Positions 26,675 to 34,480 are shown, numbered from the stretch's first letter. The stretch: DNA of 61,293 nt from UMGS1124 sp045541255 (GCA_045541255.1 JAZQIU010000051.1:1-61293), one strand, 5' to 3'. The notes: generated from the sequence alone by a model not told the origin. Made by a program: numbers and translations.

Positions 26675-27103
26675 TTATTCTCCCCCAAATAAATTTTCTG
26701 CAATACTAGCAAAATTTTCTTCGTTACTATCAAAGAAATTATTCCATGCACCTTCATCCCATATTTCTAGTCGGTCATTAGCGCCGATTATAACGCAATC
26801 TTTAGTTAAACCGGCGTATTTGACCAATGGGGAGGTAATGCCTACTCGACCAGATTTGTCAAGCACACATTCAGTAGCACCAGACAAAAAGAATCTGGTG
26901 AAATCACGTGAGTCTTTTTTTGTAAATGGTAACGTTCTTAATTTGCTTACTATATTTTCCCATTCGACCAAAGAATATACAAATAAACAGTTCTCAAGAC
27001 CGCGAGTAATAACAAACTTTTCTCCAAGTTCACTTCTAAACTTACTAGGAATAATCAATCTGTTTTTTTCATCAATACTATGATGATACTCACCCATCAA
27101 CAT
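26675..27103 (-). CDS. mraZ: Transcriptional regulator MraZ
   Basis: About 142 residues with two AbrB-like halves, each with the DxxxR signature (SIDEKNRLIIPSKFR and VLDKSGRVGIT). MraZ oligomers bind direct repeats upstream of their own gene and repress the division cluster. The start at 27103 is preferred because GTGGGG stands upstream; an in-frame ATG at 27151 would lie on the -10 element. Three GTGG repeats 10 bp apart precede it. Confidence 0.93.
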   Translation of the reverse strand: MLMGEYHHSIDEKNRLIIPSKFRSELGEKFVITRGLENCLFVYSLVEWENIVSKLRTLPFTKKDSRDFTRFFLSGATECVLDKSGRVGITSPLVKYAGLTKDCVIIGANDRLEIWDEGAWNNFFDSNEENFASIAENLFGGE

Positions 27104-27109
27104 ATTATT

Positions 27110-27135
27110 CCCCACTTTCTTCCACAATGTACCAC
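27110..27135 (-). promoter_or_regulatory. MraZ operator: three GTGG repeats, 10-bp period
   Basis: On the minus strand GTGG occurs at 27135, 27125 and 27115, each exactly 10 bp apart, between the promoter and the mraZ start. This matches the direct-repeat design of MraZ boxes. The last repeat also acts as part of the ribosome binding site. Confidence 0.75.
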
Positions 27136-27146
27136 TGTATACATAA

Positions 27147-27175
27147 ATCATACACTAAGTTTTCATAAAATACAA
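27147..27175 (-). promoter_or_regulatory. Promoter of the mraZ cluster
   Basis: TTGTAT (27175-27170), 17-bp spacer, TATGAT (27152-27147) on the minus strand. Confidence 0.75.
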
Positions 27176-27195
27176 TATAAAGATTAAAAATTCAA

Positions 27196-27231
27196 CAAAA
27201 AAAATTTACATTTTACAAGAAAACGTAAATT
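27196..27231 (-). terminator. Terminator after the DUF1016 gene
   Basis: AATTTAC / GTAAATT arms around a 15-nt loop, then eight T on the minus strand. Confidence 0.7.
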
Positions 27232-28121
27232 TAATTTAAAATATAAGTAGTTTCAAATATTCTTTTATCACTTGAATATTCTAAAATAAATTTATTACCT
27301 TTTTTTACAATTATTATTCCTATAGTCCTATCTTGACTTATACTCTTTACATTCTTATCTATATAATTCATATACACTTCTATTTGTCCTATATGTTCTT
27401 TCTTTAGTTCAGTAATTTTTAATTCAATAACAACATAACAATTATACTTAATATTAAAAAATAATAAATCAATATAATTATAAGTATCTCCTATCTTTAC
27501 CTTATATTCACTACCAATAAAAGAAAATCCTTCACCTAATTCTTTCATGAAATTTTCTAAATCTTCTAATATTAATTGTTTTAATATTTTCTCTGTAATA
27601 ATTTCATAATTATTAGTATTTTTTATGATTATAGGATTTTTCACAAAATCATTTACAACTAATTTTTCTTTATTTATTAACTTTAACTTAGTTTTTTCAT
27701 CTAATCTTTTATATTCATTATTTTTTATTCTATCATGCAATTGTCTATAAGATAAATTTTGCTGTAAAGATATATTAATATAATAGTTGATTTCGTTATA
27801 ATCCTTTAACATTAATAACTCTGTATAATGACTCCAAGTCAATTGTGTCGGCATAGCCGACACTTTTTCATTACTAAAAATTTTATAAAACTGCCTCATT
27901 CTAAAAAGTGTTCTTTTATTATATTTTTTCCCTACTTCAACCATTAGCTTAGTACTGTATTTCTCCATTATTGTTTCACCATATTTACTGCCAGCCTCAT
28001 ACAATAACTTCCCCACATTACAATAAGTTTTCAAATCACTTCTATTCTTGCTATAATCTTTTACTTTCTTATATACTTCATTATTTATTAATTCAGTTTT
28101 TATTTCATTATAATAACTCAT
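27231..28121 (-). CDS. DUF1016/YhcG-type PDDEXK nuclease
   Basis: A 296-residue protein with the two-part YhcG layout: an N-terminal DUF1016 helical domain (residues ~1-150, with TQLTWSHYTELLML and LQQNLSYRQLHDRI) and a C-terminal PDDEXK nuclease-like domain. The catalytic acid pair is visible as NYIDLLFFN followed by CYVVIELK. Family members are common in accessory regions and act on DNA, but the biological role is not settled. A palindrome lies between its likely promoter and ATG, and a deleted paralog sits at 17533. Confidence 0.85.
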   Translation of the reverse strand: MSYYNEIKTELINNEVYKKVKDYSKNRSDLKTYCNVGKLLYEAGSKYGETIMEKYSTKLMVEVGKKYNKRTLFRMRQFYKIFSNEKVSAMPTQLTWSHYTELLMLKDYNEINYYINISLQQNLSYRQLHDRIKNNEYKRLDEKTKLKLINKEKLVVNDFVKNPIIIKNTNNYEIITEKILKQLILEDLENFMKELGEGFSFIGSEYKVKIGDTYNYIDLLFFNIKYNCYVVIELKITELKKEHIGQIEVYMNYIDKNVKSISQDRTIGIIIVKKGNKFILEYSSDKRIFETTYILN

Positions 28122-28134
28122 ATAAAACTCCTCT

Positions 28135-28150
28135 CACTATACATATAGTG
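28135..28150. promoter_or_regulatory. Palindrome upstream of the DUF1016 gene
   Basis: CACTATA-CA-TATAGTG-type 16-bp inverted repeat with 7-bp arms, between a TATAGT -10 candidate and GAGGAG. A nearly intact copy is kept at 17690-17705 in front of the decayed paralog. Confidence 0.55.
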
Positions 28151-28178
28151 ATTTTTTCGGTAATTCCTTTTTATTCAA

Positions 28179-28244
28179 CAAAAAAAGACTGTAATTTATA
28201 CAAATGCCCTTTCGTATTAACTACTTACACATTTATATTTTACA
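28179..28244 (-). terminator. Terminator of the template-repeat transcript
   Basis: A long imperfect stem (TGTAAAATATAAATG with CATTTGTATAAATTACA) closes around a 23-nt loop and is followed by a run of seven T on the minus strand. It ends any transcript that comes through the template-like repeat. Confidence 0.6.
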
Positions 28245-28510
28245 ATCTATTTATTTAGGTTTTACCCAAGGAAATATGCTTGTTTCAGGTAGGCATCTCT
28301 CTACCATAGCATTATTATGTTATGAGATAGCCACAAATCTGAAATTAAGGGGCGCAGACTGTTATTGTTGTTCACATTGTTGTTGTTCACGTTGCCATCA
28401 TTGTTAACGTTGAATGCGTTATCGTTACCATTGAAGTTGGCCGGAGAGAGAAGGAATGTAAAAATCTCTCACCAACTCTATGCTAACCCAAATAGCATCA
28501 TTCCCCAAAA
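28187..28510 (-). ncRNA. Putative DGR template RNA (contains TR-like repeat)
   Basis: A roughly 320-nt region with no credible gene between the DUF1016 leader and the hairpin at 28619. It holds the AAC-rich repeat at 28349-28450, a 5' hairpin (ATGCTA / TAGCAT at about 28483-28502) and a strong terminator at its 3' end, as expected for a template RNA of a diversity-generating retroelement. The promoter is not certain. The name rests on the repeat relation described in the findings. Confidence 0.55.
28349..28450 (-). repeat. Template-like repeat (TR-like), AAC-rich
   Basis: On the minus strand it starts at CTCTCTCC and ends at AGTCTGCGCCCC. Of the 31 codons between CTCTCTCCG and the CCCC end, 16 are AAC or AAT. 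The same boundaries, and matching bases between them except mostly at adenines, recur at 28775-28885. A stop codon lies just upstream in frame and similarity ends sharply on the 5' side, so it is not a decayed gene end. Confidence 0.7.
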
Positions 28511-28618
28511 TAAAAATATATATAAATTTTTATTTTCATAATTTTAGTAAAGATTTTTTTATCTTTTCACTTTAACTTACACACTATCGTGTATATTAAA
28601 TACTCTTTTTATATTAAT

Positions 28619-28646
28619 AGTCCTGTGGAAAGGTTTCCACAGGACT
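28619..28646. other. Strong perfect hairpin between TR-like locus and VR gene
   Basis: AGTCCTGTGGAAA / TTTCCACAGGACT, 13-bp arms with 2-nt centre. No T run follows on either strand, so it is not a typical terminator. It could form a cruciform. Confidence 0.6.
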
Positions 28647-28674
28647 GTTCTTCTTAGATTTATAGATCATGGAC

Positions 28675-28689
28675 GTAGTCTTCGACTAC
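28675..28689. other. Small hairpin downstream of the VR
   Basis: GTAGTC-GAA-GACTAC on the minus strand, 86 bp after the variable repeat. Six-bp stem with a 3-nt loop. Confidence 0.45.
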
Positions 28690-28699
28690 TTTACCATCC

Positions 28700-30565
28700 T
28701 TATCCAACAACGTATGGACTAGTTTTTGTTCCATTTCCTCCAGTGATTACTGCACTAGATGCTAATGAAACTGCGGGGCGCAGACTGATGTACTCAAGGG
28801 ACACAACGTCGTAGTCGCTCACGCGGCCATTGATGTAAACGCGGAACGCGTAATCGCCGTTGCCATCGAAGTAGGACGGAGAGAGAGACCACCAGTATAA
28901 ATAATTTTTCATTTGATAATTATTTAGTAAGTAATAATTATAATTTGAAGAACCTGCTTTTCCTCCTGCAAATACTACTTCATCTGCTGTTAACGCTCCT
29001 ATATATGATTCAAATGTTTTATCATTCTTTCCATCACATCTTAATGTTGCATTTGCTGTTTCACCTGTTCCATATAATCTCTTAGCAGCTTCATAATAGA
29101 ATGATTTACTATTATACATCAAATCATTTACACTATCAGTTAATAATGCTCCTGTTGATGTATTATATGGATCAGTTGTATTTCCTAAACACCATGTATC
29201 CATTTTTAATTTACTTGTATCTATTCCACTACTTGTTAACCATGTATCAAATTGTGCCTTCATTGATGTACTTGTATTTGTTGGACTATTTAAATAATCT
29301 GCTACGTACTTATTACCTGATGATTGTTGACCACTTGAATTTGTTACTTTTGTTTGATTATATCCATAATGTCCTGTTCCAATATCCCAACTTCCATCTG
29401 ATGAGGCACATGTACTATCTTTATCTTCAAGTACTAATTTGATTGCACCATCACCTTCGATACGTACGATTCTCCAACATTTTCCTGCAAAATCAACATA
29501 GTTGTCTTCTACTTTACCTCTATAATAATATGAAGTTCCTAAATCATCTTGCGTTACACTTAATACATTTTCATAATCTTTAATTTCTTTATTTGACATA
29601 GGAGTTCCATCGCTTGTACAAGCATCAACTTTTCCTACAATATCACACCATGCTCCACAATTATATGAATCCGAAATATATTTTCCTATTACACTATTAC
29701 ATTTTTCTACATCTGTTGACCCTGCTACAGTTGTAGAACTATCATTAGCTTCATCAGCAGTATCACCATATGTTAAGCCATCCCAACCAAAGAATCCATC
29801 AGATGGAGTTAATGTCACAAGCCCAGTCTTACCAGTACCTACTGCACCACTAATATTTTGAGCAACATTAGTTTCTGCAGCTCCTGATAATGTTGTACCA
29901 GTCTTACCTGATATAGCATTATTTATTATGTTATATGCTAAAGTACTTGTATTTGCACTATATGGATTTAATGAAGCTATATCTTTAATATTTACTCTTG
30001 CTGTTAAAGTTTTATTCATATCATTACTTTGATTTCTACCAGTTTCTTTATATGTTACTGTTAAAGTATATGAATGTGTTTTACCTACTTCAATATCATT
30101 TCCTACTAATATTCCACCATTTATTGGGAATACTGATGCACTACTTACACCATCACAAGCAACACCATCACTTGTACATGTTAATGTATATACAAAGTCA
30201 TTGCTTTCAAATGTTGTTGCTGTTCCTGCTGTTTGAGTTACACCATCAACTTCAAGTGTTTCAGCATAAACTACACTAACATTTTCAATTACTACTACAT
30301 AATCAGTTACAGCATTACCTTCATTTTTTACAGTAAAAGTCTTACTATCTATAGTAGTACCTGGCAATATTTTAGTTGTTGGTTCAATAATACCATTACC
30401 ATCATCATATACTAATGCTAAGTTTGCAGTCTTAACAGAAATAGATTTAGAATTTGTATTACCATTAATTCTTGTTAAGAAATATGCATACGTTAATCCA
30501 ACGATAATTAAAAGAACTAAAAATATACCTGTTACACTAACTATTATTTTTTGTCTTCTATTCAT
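28700..30565 (-). CDS. SipW-type surface protein with DUF6273-like, DGR-variable C terminus
   Basis: A 621-residue secreted protein. Residues 1-40 hold a hydrophobic signal with GLTYAYFLTRINGNT (SipW-type), then a TasA-like beta domain to about 195, a linker, and from about 360 a domain with several Cys and VDFAGKCWRIVRIEG. The last ~60 residues, from WWSLSPSYFDGNG to ISLRPAVSL, match the ligand-binding end of DUF6273/C-type lectin-like DGR target proteins. That end is encoded by the GC-rich repeat at 28775-28885. AAGGAAGG precedes the ATG. Probably a diversified adhesin or binding protein. Confidence 0.8.
   Translation of the reverse strand: MNRRQKIIVSVTGIFLVLLIIVGLTYAYFLTRINGNTNSKSISVKTANLALVYDDGNGIIEPTTKILPGTTIDSKTFTVKNEGNAVTDYVVVIENVSVVYAETLEVDGVTQTAGTATTFESNDFVYTLTCTSDGVACDGVSSASVFPINGGILVGNDIEVGKTHSYTLTVTYKETGRNQSNDMNKTLTARVNIKDIASLNPYSANTSTLAYNIINNAISGKTGTTLSGAAETNVAQNISGAVGTGKTGLVTLTPSDGFFGWDGLTYGDTADEANDSSTTVAGSTDVEKCNSVIGKYISDSYNCGAWCDIVGKVDACTSDGTPMSNKEIKDYENVLSVTQDDLGTSYYYRGKVEDNYVDFAGKCWRIVRIEGDGAIKLVLEDKDSTCASSDGSWDIGTGHYGYNQTKVTNSSGQQSSGNKYVADYLNSPTNTSTSMKAQFDTWLTSSGIDTSKLKMDTWCLGNTTDPYNTSTGALLTDSVNDLMYNSKSFYYEAAKRLYGTGETANATLRCDGKNDKTFESYIGALTADEVVFAGGKAGSSNYNYYLLNNYQMKNYLYWWSLSPSYFDGNGDYAFRVYINGRVSDYDVVSLEYISLRPAVSLASSAVITGGNGTKTSPYVVG
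28775..28885 (-). repeat. Variable-like repeat (VR) at the 3' end of the surface protein gene
   Basis: Bounded on the minus strand by CTCTCTCC and AGTCTGCGCCCC like the TR-like repeat, and three codons longer. Codons opposite template AAC/AAT are TAC, GAT, CGC, ATC, AGC, GAC, TCC and so on, nearly all ending in C or T as mutated AAY codons would. GC content is far above the rest of the gene. Confidence 0.7.
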
Positions 30566-30718
30566 GAATTTTACCTTCCTTTCAAAACTACAAAAAAATC
30601 ATATAATTACTACCTATTTAACCTAAGACTACTAAATACAAGGAAATAATAAGGTATATAATTTTAAATTTTTTCATAAATAGAATTATTCTCAAGTAGT
30701 CTTTTCTACTCTAAATAA

Positions 30719-30773
30719 ATGATACTATACTTTTTCCCAAAATTCAACAAAAATCGACATTTTTTGTTGAATT
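30719..30773 (-). promoter_or_regulatory. Promoter with overlapping 13-bp inverted repeat
   Basis: Arms AATTCAACAAAAA / TTTTTGTTGAATT (30741-30753, 30761-30773) around a 7-nt centre. On the minus strand TTGAAT (30747-30742), inside the repeat, is followed after 17 bp by TATCAT (30724-30719). The leader to the surface protein gene is about 145 nt and holds no gene. A repressor site on the promoter is a natural reading. Confidence 0.6.
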
Positions 30774-30821
30774 GACATTTCTAGTAAATATTGAACCTAA
30801 ACTTCCAGTATTTTTATAAAA

Positions 30822-30849
30822 ATTAAAAAAAGAATGTTTTACATTCTTT
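30822..30849 (-). terminator. Terminator after murE
   Basis: AAAGAATG / CATTCTTT with TAAAA loop, then seven T on the minus strand. Confidence 0.85.
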
Positions 30850-30855
30850 TTACAA

Positions 30856-32217
30856 TTATTTATTATTAATATAATTTAAAACTTCTTCTTTATCACTTAA
30901 ATGAATTTTTTTATGCCCTATAATTTGATAATCTTCATGACCTTTACCAAGAATTAATAAAGTATCATTTTCTTTAATCATATCTAATCCATCTTTAATT
31001 GCTTCTCTTCTATCATGTATAACTTTATAGTTATCTTTACTTACGCCTGCCAATATATCTTTCATAATATTTAACTCATCTTCTGTCCTTGGATTATCAT
31101 TTGTAAATATTACAAAATCTGATAATCGAGTAGCAATTTCTCCCATTATTGGTCTCTTCTTCGGATCTCTATCTCCACCACAACCAACTATAGTTATAAC
31201 TTTTCCAATTCTTTTTTCTAATGTAGAACTTATTATTTTTTCTACAGCATCAGGAGTATGAGCATAATCAACTATTGCTTTACCACCATTAACACTTATT
31301 ATTTCGTTTCTTCCATTAGGAGCTTTTATTTTATACGTAACATTAATAATATCTTCTATAGATACTCCTAAATTATTTACAAATGCAAGCGCTGTCATAT
31401 AATTATAAATATTAAATTTATTTAATAAATTTGTTTCAACATTGTATTCTTCATTATTATACACAAAATTTATTTTAGTAGTTAAATTAGTGTATTCATA
31501 ATCTATTACATTGTAATCACTTTTATTAAAACCTAAAGTTTTAAAATTCTTATATTTAAAACTACTACCATATTCATCATCTATATTAGATATCATAACA
31601 CCAGTATCTTTCATATAATTTAATATTAATTTTTTAGCATTCAAATACTTCTCCATAGTTTCATGATAATCTAAATGATCTTCAGTTAAATTAGTAAAAC
31701 CAGCAACATCTAACTCAATACCATTAATTCTTCCTAATGATAACGAATGACTACTTACCTCCATAACTATAACTTTAACATTTTTTTCAATAGATTCTAA
31801 TATTAAATTATAAAGACTTAAAATATCCGGTGTAGTATTAGGTAATTCTCTTATAAATTCACTATTAACATAATAACCTATAGTACCAATATAAGCATTA
31901 TTTATACCTAACTCAGTTAATATTTGACTAGTTAAATATGCAGTAGTTGTCTTACCATTAGTACCAGTTATTCCAATAAATTTAACATCATTAAATTTAC
32001 CAGACACATTATTAACTAAATACTCATTTAAATACTTTTCAGTATCCTCAACAATTATAGTTTCTACGTCATAACTACCGTGAGTAGCAACTATTTTTGT
32101 TGCACCATTTTTTATTGCACTATCTATATAATCATGCCCATCTACAGTATAACCTTTTATAGCTACAAAAGTATCTCCTGGCAAAACACTTCTTGAATCA
32201 GTTTTTATATTCAACAT
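30856..32217 (-). CDS. murE: UDP-MurNAc-dipeptide:meso-DAP ligase MurE
   Basis: A 453-residue Mur ligase: N-terminal substrate domain (TDSRSVLPGDTFVAIKG), ATP site GTNGKTTTAYL, VMEVSSHSLSLGR and NLTEDHLDYH in the central domain, and D374-NPR in the C-terminal domain. DNPR marks enzymes that add meso-diaminopimelate rather than lysine, so the wall is of the meso-DAP type. It is separate from the mraZ cluster and lies 11 bp after sufU, an unusual neighbour. Confidence 0.95.
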   Translation of the reverse strand: MLNIKTDSRSVLPGDTFVAIKGYTVDGHDYIDSAIKNGATKIVATHGSYDVETIIVEDTEKYLNEYLVNNVSGKFNDVKFIGITGTNGKTTTAYLTSQILTELGINNAYIGTIGYYVNSEFIRELPNTTPDILSLYNLILESIEKNVKVIVMEVSSHSLSLGRINGIELDVAGFTNLTEDHLDYHETMEKYLNAKKLILNYMKDTGVMISNIDDEYGSSFKYKNFKTLGFNKSDYNVIDYEYTNLTTKINFVYNNEEYNVETNLLNKFNIYNYMTALAFVNNLGVSIEDIINVTYKIKAPNGRNEIISVNGGKAIVDYAHTPDAVEKIISSTLEKRIGKVITIVGCGGDRDPKKRPIMGEIATRLSDFVIFTNDNPRTEDELNIMKDILAGVSKDNYKVIHDRREAIKDGLDMIKENDTLLILGKGHEDYQIIGHKKIHLSDKEEVLNYINNK

Positions 32218-32228
32218 AATACTCCTCC

Positions 32229-32654
32229 TTATACATCGTATTTATCTAATATTTTCTTTATTCCAACATAAGGTAAAATTACACAATTCTTTCTATTTTG
32301 TTGCTTATATATTTCATCAAAAGCAATTGCTTCATTTAACATATCTTCATCATATTCTTTTTCTTCAACCATATTATCAAAATTATTTATATATGCCATT
32401 GCTTCTTTTACACTTTTACCAATTATATTTTTTAACATAATAGAAGTACTTGCAGTAGATATGGCGCAAGCTTCACCATTAAACCTTATATCTTTTATTA
32501 TATTATTCTCTATATCAACATATAGATTTATATCATCAATACAAGACTCATTATTAGAATTAATTTTTTCATAACCTAATTCATCACTACCATCTTTATT
32601 AAATGGATTTTGATAATTATCTAATATTATTTCTCTTTTAAATTCAGTATTCAT
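32229..32654 (-). CDS. sufU: SufU iron-sulfur assembly protein
   Basis: A 141-residue IscU-like protein with the conserved Cys in SCIDDI, GEACAIS and RKNC, spaced as in zinc-binding SufU, which takes the persulfide sulfur from SufS. Its stop codon overlaps the sufS start region by 1 bp. It belongs to the sufC-sufD-like-sufS-sufU operon. Confidence 0.9.
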   Translation of the reverse strand: MNTEFKREIILDNYQNPFNKDGSDELGYEKINSNNESCIDDINLYVDIENNIIKDIRFNGEACAISTASTSIMLKNIIGKSVKEAMAYINNFDNMVEEKEYDEDMLNEAIAFDEIYKQQNRKNCVILPYVGIKKILDKYDV

Positions 32655-33853
32655 TATATCATTTCTCTCATAATTTTTTCTCTATCACTTATTAACTCTA
32701 TAAATTTATCTATTTCTTCAAAAGTATTATAAAAATATAAACTTACTCTTAAAGAATTTTTAACACCAGTCTCATTTTTTAATATTTTAGCACAATGATT
32801 ACCAGCTCTTACACAAATATTATATTTATTTAAATAAAACGCTACATCTTGACTAAATATACCATCAATATTAAATGAAACTATTCCTGAATCACTTTCT
32901 AAATTTATAATATCTATAAATGGTAATTTAATCAATTTATCTATTAAATATCTTTTTAATTTTTTTTCATAATTTTCTATATTATCCATACCTACACTAT
33001 TTAAATAATCAATAGCAGCACCTAATCCAATAACTCCAGCTATATTAGGAGTCCCAGCTTCTAAACGATTAGGAAGTTCTTTTAAATAAACCTCATTTTC
33101 ATTATCAAAAGATTCATTCATTCCACCACCTAAATTTATAGGATTAAGTTTTTCTAAAAATTCTTTCTTTCCATATAAAACTCCAATCCCTGTAGGCCCA
33201 CACATTTTATGACCAGAAAATGCTAAAAAATCTATATCACTTTTCTTTACATCAACATATTTATGAGGAACTAATTGTGATCCATCAACAACAACAAATA
33301 TATTATTAGCATGAGCAAATTTACAAATTTCATCTATTGGTCTCTCATCACCAACAACATTAGTTATACCTGCAATACTTATAACTTTAGTCTTATCTGT
33401 AATAGATTTTATTACATTTTCCATAGTTACATGCAAATTATCATCTAAATCTATATATTTTATAATACAATTATTACTATTAGCTAATCTAAACCAAGGA
33501 AGAACATTTGAAGCATGTTCACTTTTAGTAATTAAAACCTCATCCCCAGGCTCTAATAAATATTTAAAAAATCCTTCTGCAATCATATTTAACGATTCAG
33601 TTGCACCACTAGTAAATACAACTTCATCAAAATCAGCATTTATAAAATCAGCAACTTTTTTACGAGAATTTTCATAAGCAACATCTACTTTATAACTTAT
33701 AGTATAATCTCCTCTATGAGCATTAGCACTATAATTCTTGTAATAATCAGTAATAGCATCTATTACCATATTAGGTTTAAAAGTAGTAGCACCATTATCA
33801 AAATATATTATATTATTTTCTAACATAGGAAAATCATATCTTGTATCTTTCAT
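32654..33853 (-). CDS. sufS: Cysteine desulfurase SufS
   Basis: A 399-residue PLP enzyme that frees sulfur from cysteine for Fe-S clusters. Visible motifs: YFDNGATTFKP at the start, TSGATESLN, the PLP Lys in AFSGHKMCGPTGIGVLYG, and the catalytic Cys in RAGNHCAK near the C terminus. Length is normal for SufS. It lies 24 bp after the SufD-like gene. Confidence 0.95.
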   Translation of the reverse strand: MKDTRYDFPMLENNIIYFDNGATTFKPNMVIDAITDYYKNYSANAHRGDYTISYKVDVAYENSRKKVADFINADFDEVVFTSGATESLNMIAEGFFKYLLEPGDEVLITKSEHASNVLPWFRLANSNNCIIKYIDLDDNLHVTMENVIKSITDKTKVISIAGITNVVGDERPIDEICKFAHANNIFVVVDGSQLVPHKYVDVKKSDIDFLAFSGHKMCGPTGIGVLYGKKEFLEKLNPINLGGGMNESFDNENEVYLKELPNRLEAGTPNIAGVIGLGAAIDYLNSVGMDNIENYEKKLKRYLIDKLIKLPFIDIINLESDSGIVSFNIDGIFSQDVAFYLNKYNICVRAGNHCAKILKNETGVKNSLRVSLYFYNTFEEIDKFIELISDREKIMREMI

Positions 33854-33877
33854 AAGTCACCTCCATCTTTATATTAT

Positions 33878-34480
33878 TTATCTAGCAGCATTATCTAAAA
33901 AACCATCAACAATCATTTTTATCCCTTCAGTATCATTTATACCTTTAGAATTTAAATAAAATAAATAATCTTTACTTATACTTGTTATACTAGCAGCATG
34001 ATTAGCAACTACATTCTTAGTATCAACAAACATATTCGGATATATATATGTATAACCATCATTCATATTTATTACTCTTACTTTTTCATCTAGTTCATTA
34101 TCTACAGTATTTTCATATATTTTGCCATCTATTTTTATATTACTCTTACCATTATCACTTATACCATGAATATTTATATAATTTTTAGAATTATTCCCTT
34201 TTAACTCTATATTAATATCTAAATCATACATTTTATTACACATAAAACTATGATTATATTTAAATATAGAATTATTACTTTGAATAATATTTATATTTAA
34301 TTTATTCTCTAATACTTCATCATAATGATTTAAAATAAATTCAACATTATCTTCTAACACAATATTTAATTTATTAATACTATAATCTTTTCCAATATTA
34401 CATATAGAATTCTCTACTATATATAAATTTATAATACTTTCTTTATCTAATACTATTTTATTCATATTATTAATTCTCAC
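33878..34480 (-). CDS. Short SufB/SufD-like scaffold protein
   Basis: A 200-residue protein, less than half of normal SufB or SufD (about 430-480). The end VANHAASITSISKDYLFYLNSKGI matches the conserved C-terminal strand/helix of the family, and the rest is a beta-helix-like series of short Asn/Ile-rich strands. It overlaps sufC by 11 bp and precedes sufS. No full-length SufB or SufD is in the operon. It may be the only SufC partner, or SufB may be elsewhere. Confidence 0.75.
   Translation of the reverse strand: MRINNMNKIVLDKESIINLYIVENSICNIGKDYSINKLNIVLEDNVEFILNHYDEVLENKLNINIIQSNNSIFKYNHSFMCNKMYDLDINIELKGNNSKNYINIHGISDNGKSNIKIDGKIYENTVDNELDEKVRVINMNDGYTYIYPNMFVDTKNVVANHAASITSISKDYLFYLNSKGINDTEGIKMIVDGFLDNAAR

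Noticed and set aside
28204..28407. Plus-strand reading frame rich in Cys and His
   Set aside because: It is the complement of the AAC-rich repeat (AAC read backwards gives GTT-type and TGT codons in other frames); no ribosome binding site or family.
28340..28500. Decayed 3' end of another DUF6273 gene
   Set aside because: Similarity starts and stops sharply at the repeat borders, AAC/AAT codons are too dense for a random decayed gene, and a TGA lies just before the repeat in frame.
28619..28646. Rho-independent terminator of the surface protein gene
   Set aside because: Strong stem but no T run on either side; kept as an unexplained hairpin.
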